Below, piece by piece: positions 1 through 16,330 of a stretch of 64,000 nucleotides of DNA. The position numbers and the translations under genes were made by a program. The notes beneath the pieces were generated by a model. That model did not search any database, was not told the origin of the DNA, and was given only the letters and a program-made list of their open reading frames with translations. Position 1 is the first letter of the stretch. The number at the start of each line of letters is the position of its first letter. This stretch comes from Cristatella mucedo (taxonomy: Eukaryota > Bryozoa > Phylactolaemata > Cristatellidae): contig WPIO01000033.1 of assembly GCA_009760855.2 (NCBI GenBank), positions 2,499,501-2,563,500 of the forward strand, given 5' to 3'.

Positions 1-114
1 CTTTATACAGTCGATAGTAGCATGTATAACGTGTAGAAGTATATAATCTATGGCTTGTGTAGCTCAATCAGTAAAATTTCGGACCACAACAGAGGGATCG
101 ATCCTGTGCGTTAC

Positions 115-2989
<2,875 letters not shown>

Positions 2990-3037
2990 TTTCGCCAGAG
3001 ACGCCGCCCTCGCTGCTAGGATTCGGCAGTCGCAGAC

Positions 3038-3044
3038 TTAAATA
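3038..3044 (-). promoter_or_regulatory. TATA-like box of amylase copy A
   Basis: On the minus strand the sequence reads CTATTTAAGTC about 50 bp upstream of the start codon at 2989, in a GC-rich surround. Transcription would start near 3010, giving a very short leader of about 20 nt, as is common for animal amylase genes. No transcript evidence is available here. Confidence 0.6.
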
Positions 3045-3059
3045 GGCGGCGGCGTGCGC

Positions 3060-4020
3060 TCCTACTTATCGTACGGAAGTTGAAAGGTCGCCGCTGGGCA
3101 GACCAATCCTAACTCGCCTCAAATTTCACCCTCCCCAAGAACGCAGCCAATTAGGTTCTGCGAGCTTGGGTTATCGCAGCTTTACCGACGCTTGCGGTTG
3201 TAGCTATTAATTGGAGCATGTGCATCAACTGCTAAGACGAAATACGCAGGGATGTGATGGCGCTGAGTGGGAATGTTCGCGAAATATTTGGCTTCGTCGC
3301 GCGGGTGTCAAACGTGTACGCACATCTCTTCAAGCTCACAGTAACTGCCCAGGCGCCGACTGAAATGTACGGGAACTTAAGCGGCACTCGTGGCTACGCC
3401 TACTTTGCGTGTCAGCCTCAGAGGAGCGTCTAGTATCGGGTGCTAGACCACCACGGACCGATTAGCACAAGTACCTTCAAAGTTGCCTTACTGCTGGCGA
3501 TACATCTTACGAATATTTCGATTCAAAAACTTGTCCGTTTCCCGTTGACACAAAATCACTCGAACGCAGTCAATGGGCTTAAAAATAATAATTTTCAGGA
3601 TAAACCGGCTTATAAGTTCATGGTGCGGTTAGATTTTCTACCGTCATCGATCCATCACTCAAGAACCTGACCATGCCGGCAGGCGAAGGATGTGCATTCA
3701 GACTCGATCATCCGCGAAGCGCGTTGCGTCGCAGCATCTTAAAATTCGGTCGTTTGTCCCTGACGGATGGTTACTCTGGTCAGCCACGCGATTGCCAAGT
3801 GGTGAGCTCAGATACATACCGGATTACTTGAGGTTCTTCGCCTAAAGTACCCTGCAGGTTGACAGCACAGAGCTATTGCGTGCAACTGACTTTTACCGCT
3901 TAACGAATCCCAACAGTTTCGTGATTTGCTCTGACTCACTGTGAGTGACTTGGCAATCTCCGGGATCTACCTCCAAGAAAACTATAATCGACCAGTGGTG
4001 CGGAGTAATAGTAATGAAAC
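3060..4020. other. amylase A 5' flank, no gene seen
   Basis: Upstream of the TATA-like box. Short open frames here lack family features. This is the presumed promoter-proximal region. It is almost identical in copy B (35,406-36,366), which fits conservation or recent homogenisation of the gene and its promoter. Confidence 0.6.
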
Positions 4021-4023
4021 TAC

Positions 4024-4170
4024 TTCATTTGTATAGCGCCCCAAGAGAATTGAATTATCTATTCAGGCGCTTCACATATGCCACTTGGCACGAGCCTACG
4101 GCCTCAGTCATCAAATACATTCACCTTGATTTTGGTCGGGACGAGCACGTTGACCGCTAGGTCTAACCAG
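4024..4170 (-). mobile_element. SINE2 (tRNA-derived SINE with LINE-like tail)
   Basis: The minus strand runs from a degraded tRNA-like head (near GACCAAAATCAAGGTG) to a tail with GCGCCTGAATAGATA, TTCTCTTGGGGCGCTATA and then AAAT. The tail matches the 3' hairpin of the local LINE. The same insertion is in copy B at 36,370-36,516, so it predates the duplication. Confidence 0.7.
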
Positions 4171-5270
4171 CTCGGTGCTCACAAACATTTTTCCAGATCA
4201 CTGTATGGATGGCGACAATGCCTACGGTGCGATGCACGAAGATGATTGTGCTGCTGCTTACGCATCTCGCTCCTTTACAGTGCACGTGACTTCGCTTTTT
4301 TTAGCTTGCTGCCGGTCATTAGACGTTCGACGGAATCGTAGCATATTTTTTTAAATTACTGCCTGCAGGGAGGTTGGCAAAGACAAAATTATCAAGAGTG
4401 AGCCATGCGGCAAACGTGGGGGCGTGAATGTTAATAACTTCAATGTCTCGAGCTGGAAACGGGTCATCAGGTAAGGCGTCTCTGTATATTGTCGATAAGC
4501 GATTATTTTTTTTCTTTGTTGCATGCGTTTTAATTGCATTGCTTTTTAATGGCAGACGCTAAGCTTCTTCTGCCTCGTCACGAGTATATACCCACTCTAA
4601 CTAACGGCGCTTGTTGAATCCGCCGGGCAAATCTTGCTTTGTGGCCACGATATCGTTGATTGTCATTGATGGATAATTGGCGAAGTCCGGTTTGTGCTGT
4701 GCGTAGTTACCTTTTATTATTCTGCGAATTGTGCAGGCTTCAAAAAGGCTTGAAACCACATGTATACGGTCTAACTGCGTCAACTTTGAGATGAAGCGAA
4801 TTTGACCGAGTAGGTGCTATCGCTCAGTGATTACAGAAACACGGAGTCAGCGTTACATAGTACCCAAGGCGAATAACTAGTCAATCACTGAACGTTTTTT
4901 GTGCAGCGTTACCAAGAAAAAATGTCTTTGTGAATATTAAACTTGCGTCTTATTATTCCAAAGGTATTTCGATAAGTAAGGCGCCGTCACATCCAGACAA
5001 ATGGAAGAGCAGCGCTTCCGCATGTATACAGCTGACATTCATTCTTGGAGGGTGGCAAACTTTCTGATACTGAAAAATATTAAACCAACCTGCAAGCTAT
5101 TGGAAAACCTAGTGTTACTCGAAAATTGGAAAGAAACGTCTAACCCTTAAAATGGGCTTAATTAGGCTTCACATCACATCGCACCGCCCTCTCTTCAGAT
5201 TAATCTAATTTACCTCTTAAGGGTAGGCATCACATGGATCGCCTTTAACGACCAAGATCTTACGCGTGAG
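4171..5270. other. intergenic, no gene seen
   Basis: AT-rich DNA with only short chance open frames. The copy B counterpart is 36,517-38,045, interrupted there by a LINE piece (37,480-37,925). Around 5,160-5,332 a SINE-like tail in plus orientation ends in the hairpin GTAAAGCGCCTGG and ATGGCGCTTTAC. Confidence 0.5.
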
Positions 5271-5339
5271 CTCTGTGCAAATGTAAAGCGCCTGGATAGA
5301 TTGATCTTTTCTTATGGCGCTTTACAAAATATTATATTT

Positions 5340-5660
5340 TACAATTTTCTTACGTGCAATGAAAGTTTTGTGAACTTACTACGCCTTGTGAACTTGGAAT
5401 CCGTAGACTGTGATCTGTAGACTGTCTTTGCTTGTGAAGCCTGGAGCTCACCCCCAACTGGTGTCACAACATCGCCTAAGTTAACCACGTTTACAGAGAA
5501 AGCTGAAAACCACCTATTCTTTTCATAATTTGCTAGTCCATGTGAATAATTTTTTTCGTGCTTTTTCGTGATGACAACGTGCATATTATCCCTAACCATG
5601 TACATACTAACTTTGCAGTTAATGCAAAGCGTGTAGAAAATTTTTTTTTCTTTTATAGCG
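5340..5660 (+). mobile_element. LINE 3' fragment
   Basis: Decayed plus-strand translation resembles the end of the local LINE ORF2: a Trp-Ser-Pro-Pro equivalent of the KAWNSLP motif, followed by VTTSPKLTTF and a run to a T-rich end. The copy B counterpart is 38,105-38,460. Frames are broken. Confidence 0.55.
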
Positions 5661-6111
5661 ATAAAAGATTTTTTTTTATTATCAGTATTCTTTAAAATAC
5701 TTGTATCTCATTTCCTATGAGCAAACAAAATCCACCACCTGTGCACATATTACCAACGCTAGTAGATCAGTAAGCCAACAAAATAAATCTCAAAACGTTT
5801 TCAAAGATTTATGTAAGGCAGCGCACCTGGGGCATCACGCTCGGAAGAAACCGCTATTCGTGCCAACTAAGATTTTGTGCTGGATCAGCCATCTCGGCGT
5901 GTGCGAGAAGCAAATATATGGCTGACAATTCCTTCCTGCATTCCCTGCGATCAAATATAAGCTAATCAATATTCACTTGTCGTCCGCCTACTCGAACAGT
6001 TTCTGCTGAGCTGATCGTGTGCCTTTAGCTAAAATTGGGCAAATTTTTAAACCTCTTCTTCCATCTAAATTTTTGCAGTTTTTGCATTTGACCCCGACGA
6101 CGGTAGCCCCG

Positions 6112-6125
6112 GTTACCATGGTAAC
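6112..6125. promoter_or_regulatory. perfect X-box palindrome (RFX-type motif)
   Basis: GTTACCATGGTAAC is a perfect 14-bp palindrome that fits the RFX X-box consensus GTNRCC(0-3)RGYAAC. It overlaps the left inverted repeat of the 6,090-6,912 unit. The copy B version (about 38,897-38,910) is imperfect. A functional role is only an inference, because no target gene is adjacent. Confidence 0.4.
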
Positions 6126-6212
6126 TCGGGTGCACGCACGGACTGCGATAACTACCTGAATATTGGTCCAAAGTATATGCAAATACGCTAAAAATGTCGG
6201 ACTCGTCGAGTT

Positions 6213-6764
6213 TTATTCGTCAGCAGAAAGACAGTGATTTCCAAAACTAAGATTTTTATTTCGCAAGTGCCTGCGGCTGACCAGATCCAGGGTAAGGATC
6301 AGGGGCTCGATCATGAAGACTGAGCCTATTTTTTCGAGAAATAGCTCAAGATTGATGGCTGATTTGGAAAACCGCTGGTGCTTTCTTCGGGCGCCCCACA
6401 GAGCGTATCTGCACGCCCTGATCAGCTTTCTACGCTGATGCCCGTTTTTCCTGCCACGAGTCTGCGCCATTTCAGATGCCGCCGCCAACGGCGCGCCAAT
6501 ATTGTCAGGATCTTCGTACTTATTAACAGCGATACTACCCAGGCGAGCACTGGCGCCGCGATACCGGACCTCCTGCATAATCTTTTCAGAGCAGTGGGTG
6601 GCTATGAAGTTCCCTGGAAATGTTTCCAAGAACTTGCACACCAGTTCCATTTCGTTGTTGAGAGCATTATTGCTAACATTTTTCATATCGTCATTATAGC
6701 TAACCGTAGCTTGCATCCTTTCATTGAGCTCTTGCGCACATAGTTCTTCAGATTGCTTCGACAT
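6213..6764 (-). CDS. unknown 183-aa ORF
   Basis: Longest open frame outside the amylase that is neither a microsatellite nor an amylase shadow. It starts MSKQSEELCAQELNERMQ with an acidic N-terminal half. A basic middle follows (RGRKNGHQRRKLIRACRYAL, about residues 103-122), then a C-terminal part with SRRHLRNKNL. No signal peptide or membrane segment is visible. I do not recognise the family. The basic block would suit nucleic-acid binding. It sits between inverted repeats and is destroyed by a deletion in copy B, so it is not essential there. It may be a transposon accessory protein, an exon, or a chance ORF. Confidence 0.4.
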   Translation of the reverse strand: MSKQSEELCAQELNERMQATVSYNDDMKNVSNNALNNEMELVCKFLETFPGNFIATHCSEKIMQEVRYRGASARLGSIAVNKYEDPDNIGAPLAAASEMAQTRGRKNGHQRRKLIRACRYALWGARRKHQRFSKSAINLELFLEKIGSVFMIEPLILTLDLVSRRHLRNKNLSFGNHCLSADE

Positions 6765-6912
6765 TATTCTGATGGTGCTGCTCCTAAATCAGGTCAACGG
6801 CGTTTTCGACTTTGAAACGCTATATTTTTTAGAGCAGCTATCCGCAATATAAAAACATTATTGCGATTCTACTTTCGGAAATTTGGTAACTCGGGTTACC
6901 ACCATCGGGCTC

Positions 6913-8750
6913 ATCTGTCTTTTGGGTTGAGTAGTCTCGTTTCCATGGTCACGTGCAAGACGCCGTGAGTGGAAGTAGGCTATCCAGAAATTTTAAAAAT
7001 TTAGCCATTCACGGCGGTGTGATAACATGAACAGAAGAACAGAAAGATGAACGATGGCACTGGTAATACCGGTAACTGGTGAGACAAAAAATCAGATCTA
7101 CACAAGATAAAATAACTGACACTTTTTAGACAATTTTTCAAAGAAATTGAGCATTAGGTATAACCCGTTGGTGCTACATAGTCATACTGCGTAGAATGCT
7201 CCGCAACAGCAACTATTTTTCTTAATATTAATAATGAAACCAGACCAACGATTAGCAATTTCATCCTATTATGTAAGATAAGCATGAATTTTAGTGAGAA
7301 CTTAATTCTTATAAATCTTTAAAAAATGAATTTCGAAGTATTTTCTGTTATCTTGTCATAAAGAAAGTCATTTCCGAGAAGTTACAATCGACAGGGTTTC
7401 GTTTACCATGTCACAACAGAGACAGTCATAAAAAGAGCATGAGTTTACGTTTTTCTATTAGTAATTGGTCTAAAAATTGTTTCTGCTGCGTCGTCATATT
7501 AGTGTTTGCTGCATCATGACCTGCTAGAGCTTACCTGCACATTCTGATTTAGAGCAACTCGGCTCACACAGCTGTTTGCGCATCATGGTGAGGAACTGCA
7601 CAAGCGAAATCTGGTGGATTTTGAAGAGGCAGCTAGCAGCATAGGGGGTTGTCTGCCTTCCCCGTTAACCTTCACTCTTCTGTTCGAGCTTCTGCAAGCT
7701 CATGACTCGCCGTGAGGCAGCATGCCAATGATTATACTTCCTGAATACCAAGACGGTAGAGCGTCTTGCTCAAGCTCTTGAATCTTGCCGAACTTGTTAC
7801 TGCCAATGCTACTTACGTACAAGATTTTCTGCCTCTAAATTCTCTCACACAGTCTCCTCCAACCGCGATCTTCGACCTCATAACTCTCTATGTAAAATCA
7901 TTTCTGCTGATTAGGCTAGCTTGATTTTTCACTTGTATTGGTCAAGAAATAATGTTGTTGCCTTCTTACCAAGATTTATGCTAAGCATTTTCCAAGCCTT
8001 ATAAATACGTTTGTTTCACGATACTCCTCTCTCGTAATTTAGGTTTTTAGGCTCGGTTATGCTTAAATAAATCTGTAGATAGATTCCTTGCTCAACTTCA
8101 AGAAGATGCGCTAGATGGATCAATAAGATATCATGTCCCTTTTGGCATATCTGTATATTTAAATTTGAAAACAAGCTATTAACGAGGATATGTATACAGC
8201 CTCATATTGTCTATATAGGGATAATTTTTCTTAAGATAGATCAATTAGTTGAACCATGCAGGTGAACCATGAGACTACCATACTGGGAAACCAATCACCA
8301 CTCAAGATAGCACAAATCTAGGCACATTAAAGTGACATTATTTGGAGCGGCAAGTACTAGCTAATGAAGACATGTGTGACGATCTCTTCGATGACAAGAA
8401 AGTCAGGAGTATAGCAATGGCTTTTGCTGCAGCCACTTACTACGCATTGCAATGCTTGCACCTATGTGTCTCAAATATGTATCACTAGCCATACACAACA
8501 ACAGTGCGGTTAATTCACACGTCAAAATGCATTTTTTCCTGCCCAGCGACACTATCGGGACTCCCTTCACGTTGTCTCCCCAAATGAGGCTTGGGCACTA
8601 GTATTCAGTTGAGGAGAGCAAAAATGGAGCTGGAGCGCTAAAGAGGCGCCTCGGTGAACCTCTCTTGGCTTAGGCATTCCGCTGTGTGAGGCACAATCTG
8701 CCGCCCAGCGAGAAGTTTTAGCCGAACTTCCGCAACATAGGACAACGACC
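6913..8750. other. intergenic, no gene seen
   Basis: Low-complexity AT-rich DNA. The part from 6,421 to about 7,390 is absent from copy B, which rejoins near 39,215. The rest matches 39,215-40,625 with scattered substitutions. No conserved domain was recognised in any frame. Confidence 0.5.
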
Positions 8751-8756
8751 GTAAAA

Positions 8757-8847
8757 AAAAACAATAATAATAATATCAATTCACTTGATAAAGCGCCCTC
8801 AGAGAACTCAATCTCTCTCTAGGCGCTTTACATTTGCTGCAAAGTGA
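8757..8847 (-). mobile_element. extremely 5'-truncated LINE: 3' hairpin and tail only
   Basis: The minus strand shows only the LINE terminus: GTAAAGCGCCTAGAG, AGAGATTGAGTTCTCT, GAGGGCGCTTTATCAAG, then ATT-rich repeats. It is absent from copy B (GTAAAAAAATAATGG at 40,624), so it is a copy-A-specific insertion or a clean loss in B. Confidence 0.7.
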
Positions 8848-8950
8848 TGGCTTCTTCAGGGAACTGACTAAAAATCTGATCCGAACGCAGCCCATCTAGA
8901 AGAGCCTTTATCTCCTCTAAAATGCTTCGATACTTCATTAGTGCTTCCCC

Positions 8951-9066
8951 GGTTGGGCTCCGACTAAGTACTCGCTTTTAACGACCCAGGTTGTGTGCTC
9001 AAGCCCTGCGGTATATGCAAATTGCTTGGACGGAGATCAAGCTCTCTTAGGGTGAAATGCAAATGA
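8951..9066 (+). mobile_element. SINE2 copy
   Basis: tRNA-like head (GACTAAGTACTCGC and a box-B-like GTGCTCAAGCCCTGC) followed by the tail GGAGATCAAGCTCTCTTAGGG. The copy B counterpart is 40,739-40,854. Confidence 0.65.
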
Positions 9067-9122
9067 AGCAAGCAAATATGTGTAAATTTAATTAAAAAAT
9101 ATAAAAATACAATTCATTTTCA

Positions 9123-9238
9123 TGGCGCCTGAAGAGAATTTAATCTCTATTTAGGCACTTAGCTTAAGCCGCAAGGCTCTTGCTCGCGGCCTCGGTCGTC
9201 AAATACGTCAACCTTGACCTTGGTTGGGCGAGCTACCT
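9123..9238 (-). mobile_element. SINE2 copy
   Basis: Minus-strand SINE2 with head near AGGTCAAGGTTGACG and GAGGCCGCGAGCAAGAG, and a tail AGAGATTAAATTCTCTTCAG then GCGCC. The copy B counterpart at 40,911-41,051 carries an extra short duplication (CTTAGCTTAAG repeats). Confidence 0.6.
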
Positions 9239-12097
<2,859 letters not shown>

Positions 12098-12321
12098 TAT
12101 GTGGATGCACTAGAGTGCCTTGAAGTGCACCTGCCTCCGCTATGACATCGTTTCCTTCGTCAGCGGGAAAGACCTCACGGGCTTTCGAAAGTTCTCTCAC
12201 AAAGTTTGACTCGGTCTGTTTCGGCTTACTCACTGTTATCATCTCTCACTTTGACAAACTTTACCAGGAGCTGCAAGGACGTGACGTGCTCCTCACGAAC
12301 ATGGAAGCCCACATGCGGCAT

Positions 12322-13277
12322 TAATGATAATAAAAATGATAATAATAATAATGCACTTGATAAAGCGCCCTCAGAGAACTTAATCTCTTTCTAGGCGCTT
12401 TACATTTGCTGCAAAGTGAAATGCAATTGAATAATAAGTAAAATCGTGCTTGAAAAACAAACAAAATGAATAATATGGTTAGGGGTGACATGCACAGGGT
12501 CAGCATGCAAATGTGGTTAGTGGCAGCATGCACAGTGTCAGAACGCATAAGCACATCAAGGACGAATCACAGGGACCTACTAAATGCTGTGTAAAATTAA
12601 TAAAATAAAAATAAATAACTAAATAAAATAAATAAATAAATAAATAATAATAAATGAAAATAAATACTGTGCGTCCTAAATAGGTGTGTTTTCAAGTTCC
12701 TTTTAAATGTGGTCAGGTCAGGGGATGTTCTGACGCAGGTCGGGAGGGAGTTCCAGGCTTTGGGAGCATACGAACTAAATGCACGGTCTCCAAAGGATTT
12801 AAGGTTTGTACGAGGTATTTCTAGACTGTTGTATTTCGATAGGCGGGTGGTACGACGCTTGGCCTAGTGGGGTAGTATATCTGAGAGATAGGCTGGAGCC
12901 ATAGAATGAAGGGACCTAAAAGTGAGCGACAAAACCTTGAAGTAAGTCCGATGCTTGACTGGTAGCCAGTGCAGGTCGGCGAGAAGTGGAGTAATGTGGC
13001 AACTGCAACGCTCACGACAGACAAGCCTAGCTGCGGAGTTTTGCACCAGCTGCAATCGCCTGATCGCACATGCAGGTAGGCCAGTAAGCAGTGAGTTGCA
13101 GAAGTCGAGACTAGATGTCATGAATGCATGGACCAACTTAAATGTGGTATCCTTATCTAAACAAGCCCGAATATTTTAGCGATGTTATGAAGCTGAAAAT
13201 AGGCAGATTGGACTGTGGAGCTGATATGTTCATCTAAAGAGAGGTCGCTTTGGAATATGACACCTAGATTTCGAACT
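12322..13277 (-). mobile_element. 5'-truncated LINE insertion private to copy A
   Basis: The minus strand encodes the LINE ORF2 C-terminus: SSLDFCNSLLTGLPACAIRR, QLVQNSAARLVC, ADLHWLPVKHRTYFKVL, then PKAWNSLPTCVR. It ends in the hairpin tail (GTAAAGCGCCTAG, AGAGATTAAGTTCTCT, GAGGGCGCTTTATC) and ATT repeats. GCAT occurs at both junctions (12,318-12,321 and 13,278-13,281). Copy B has the uninterrupted site at about 43,179. From memory, this type of ORF2 belongs to the CR1/L2/Rex group. Confidence 0.88.
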
Positions 13278-13281
13278 GCAT

Positions 13282-15302
13282 GCAAAGCAAAGCTGATTCT
13301 ACCGGGAAAAACCCCTATATAAGGGAAACTGTGTTCAGTTTCCGCCCCTCACTCAGTGTGATGCAGCCCTCATTGACAACCAAGAATGCATCAGTGTGCT
13401 TTCAACTGTACGGAATGAATTTTGTTCTGGCTTCACCGGTGTGTGTTCTCGTTCGCAAGAGCTCAAGATCGTCAGCACTTATTTTCGCTGTCCCTGAGCC
13501 GGCGCACTCTCTGATGTGCAATCGGAGTAGATTGAGCTGTAGGCTTATGACGTTTTCTTGCCCAAGTTTATGTCTTGCACTACTCTCATTGACTTCTACT
13601 GTCGGCTACCATATGCTCAGTTTCCAACGTTGTTATCCCGTGCTAGGCGTGTGATCGCAGTGTTTGGAAATACTCTTACGAGCAGCTGTTCTCCAAGATG
13701 AAGATGTGTAAGAAAAAGCTGCGCTCTCAGCTCACTGACAATCACCTTTACAATATTCTGTTGCTGAACTCCTCATCATTAGAATGTAATATCGCATCTT
13801 TCTCTCAGAATATGCAACATCGTGTTTTCCGTTGATCCTACTGTCTTTTACCTCACCTACTGATACAACCTTGTAGCCCGATAGGTTAACCGACCAGTGC
13901 TTTAGATATGAAACATAGCACTGCCTGTTGAACACTTTTATGCGTAGCGATAAACTGAGCACCATGTGTCTCAAGCGTTCGCTCAGTCAGCATCACTGTG
14001 GCCTCTTAATTGCACGTCTGAGTCTCCAGCCAGGTAGTGACACCAATTTGCAGCTTTTTTAGGAACATGCTGGAAACTCCATTTTGGAATCCATTTAACA
14101 TAAAGAACTAAGTAGTAGCTCAGCCACCAGCACCAAAACTATTCTTAACATCCGCCCTGTGGCTCTTCCGAAAAAACCGGCCTCAGGGGCTGCCAAAAAA
14201 ATAACTGTCCTTAGCGGCCCCCGATTTAGAACTCAGCACAGAGCGCCTGAGGTCCAGTTATTGCCACCCTCCCGGACAGGCATTGTCTAATCTCTCTCAT
14301 AAAATGAGAAGTCAGTTACATTAAGGGGGGCATCATAAGGCAAGCCGTATGCTGTCAATACAGTAAAATCAAAGTTCACACAATGAATTTTTTAAGAAGT
14401 TTCGAAAGTGAGATCATCTAGAAATCAGTGACCTCGAACTTCTACTGAATAATCTGATCTACCCACGTGCACTAGAGCGCTACCTCTTGAGCCACTCAAA
14501 TTTATTGGCTATAAGCTCACTTCATGCAACCCCAGTCCCTTCGCTTCTTATCCAGCTGGGACTGTTACATGGCAACCGAACGACTATTTAGAGTGTCAAA
14601 ACTCTACCTCTTTAATGTCCTAAACTATAGCTTCCACCTAAAATTGAAGCTGGAGTGTAAACATAATAGAAATTTGTATTTTTCTTTTGCCAATGCTAAA
14701 AGCTGTTCAGTGGAAAAGATAAAAACTACGTCATCCGATAGAATGAATTATTCTTATCTTACTAAAGTGTGAGAGTAAAGTGGGAAATGCATAACATTAT
14801 GCAATATAATCTGTTTGTCTGGTTATTAAAAGGCAAAATAAAGTAAAGGTTTGCTGATATTTTTATTATGGCAGATAAGCCTTGGACGCTATAACCTGCT
14901 TTCAATGGGCATTAATGGATTACCAGCAGAAGGATTACACTATCCGGCTAGTGCAGTGCGAGCACCTTACGCCTGGGCTAAGACACATTCACGTATTATA
15001 GTTCTCACATAGTCATGAGGATAATTAAGGAAATAAAAGTTAACGTTTATGTAAATTCGTGCACAAATTACCACCCAAAAATATTCAGAACTGCTTAGAT
15101 ACTCTAGATTTTCGGTTTAACTACAAATCGCTTCCTCGACCAAGCTCCAAGCGCTGTGTCACATCATGTGTCGTAATACAGTCCTTAGAGACGACGTTCA
15201 AATTCGAGTACATCTTAGCAACATGGTTAAAACCAAGCCTCGCTCCTCTGATTAAGCTCCAATATTCTTGAATTTTTAAAAATCAGGATTAAGATATGGA
15301 CT
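13282..15302. other. intergenic, no gene recognised
   Basis: Includes a 124-codon frame at 13,280-13,654 and an 82-codon frame at 14,524-14,772, neither with a known motif. A SINE-head-like piece (GTCTTAGCCCAGGCG, minus) lies near 14,975. Copy B 43,187-45,200 is very similar, and from about 13,620 onward almost identical. Confidence 0.5.
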
Positions 15303-16330
15303 TATAATTTCAGTCTGCAGCCCATGTTAGCATAGTTTTGTATGTGAGTATGAACCAGCTGTTCATACTCTTCAGCATTGTATTGTCCCGAAAGCCTTGA
15401 ATCATTTCAGCTAAACTGTTCCAAGCCTTTTTCTCCATCCTATTCAGTTTCTTGGCGAATTCTTCACAACCTGCCATCTTCTTTATCTGTGGTCCAGCGA
15501 AGATACTAGCTTTAACCTTTGCCTCCTACAGCTATGGAAAGATACCTTAGATTTACTCGAAACCTACTGACTCTTTTTCCAGAGCAGTTTTAAACTTCTT
15601 GATTAGTTCAAACTTTATTTGCAATGGTTGCATGAGTAATTCCCGAGGGTCTACCAGCGGCTGCCCCTTGATGTCGCTCTTCCCTGCAAAAAATTCGGTC
15701 CCCGGAGAATAGTTGCATTTTCGGTATTTTTCCTGTGAGCTTCGGCTGTTCCATAGGCAAAGAAAGCGGATAAACGTCGGAAAATCGTCTTGGGGGCCAT
15801 TCAGGAATAATACCATTTTGAAGCGTCCCGTGGCCTCACAGCCAAAGTCACTTCAGGGAACTCAGCGACATCTTAACAGTGGTATAGTCCTCTTTGAGGT
15901 GCACAGATTGAACCATAGGGTCATAGGAAGAGATGGCTACTTGCTCTCAATATGAAACAGCCTGGCTTTGAGGCTCCTGGATGAGCTGATAGGTGCCATG
16001 CACTCAGGTTATATGTGATTTATATAGCCTCGAATAGACCGGCCAGAGTGCTACGTAAGCGCAGCCAATCTTTCCGACTGAAAAAGTTGGAAAAATTGGT
16101 GAAGCTTTCTCATATCTGTTAGTTTGACACTTTCATTTGACTTGTTCCATTCGTCGAGTCTGTATGTCAAAAGCTCAACATTGGACTTAGTAATACCAAG
16201 GTTTCTGATCGGATTGCAGAGGTCTGTCTGGTTGACGAAGTGTGAATTTCTTTTCTCAGTCGCATCTGTGAAATCGAAAGCTAGATCTGCGATATCTTCC
16301 CTGCTGTCTGACTTTCTACTCTTTTCTGAA
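15303..16330 (-). pseudogene. decayed transposon-derived multicopy gene, copy A
   Basis: Several frames in succession give pieces of a protein I recognise from memory as a repetitive family spread through invertebrate genomes: FIRFLCLWNSR, GQPLVDPRELLMQPLQIKFE, KKFKTALEKESVGFEYL, AKVKASIFAGPQIKKM, KLNRMEKKAWNSL, then GQYNAEEYEQLVHTHIQNYA and MGCRLKL before TAA. Frame changes and stops interrupt it. I do not know the transposon class, and no catalytic motif is identifiable. It was present before the duplication. Confidence 0.65.

Larger units (their letters stand above)
6090..6912 (-). mobile_element. inverted-repeat-bounded unit carrying a 183-aa ORF
   Basis: 28-bp imperfect inverted repeats lie at 6,090-6,117 and 6,885-6,912 (21 of 28 match by eye; the copy B left arm at 38,875-38,902 matches 24 of 28). 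Both arms contain GGTAACCCG/GTTACC-type sequence. The interior encodes one ORF on the minus strand. No clear target-site duplication was seen. Copy B keeps the left arm but has lost the interior and right arm. It could be a small DNA transposon or a chance pairing of X-box-like palindromes. Confidence 0.45.
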
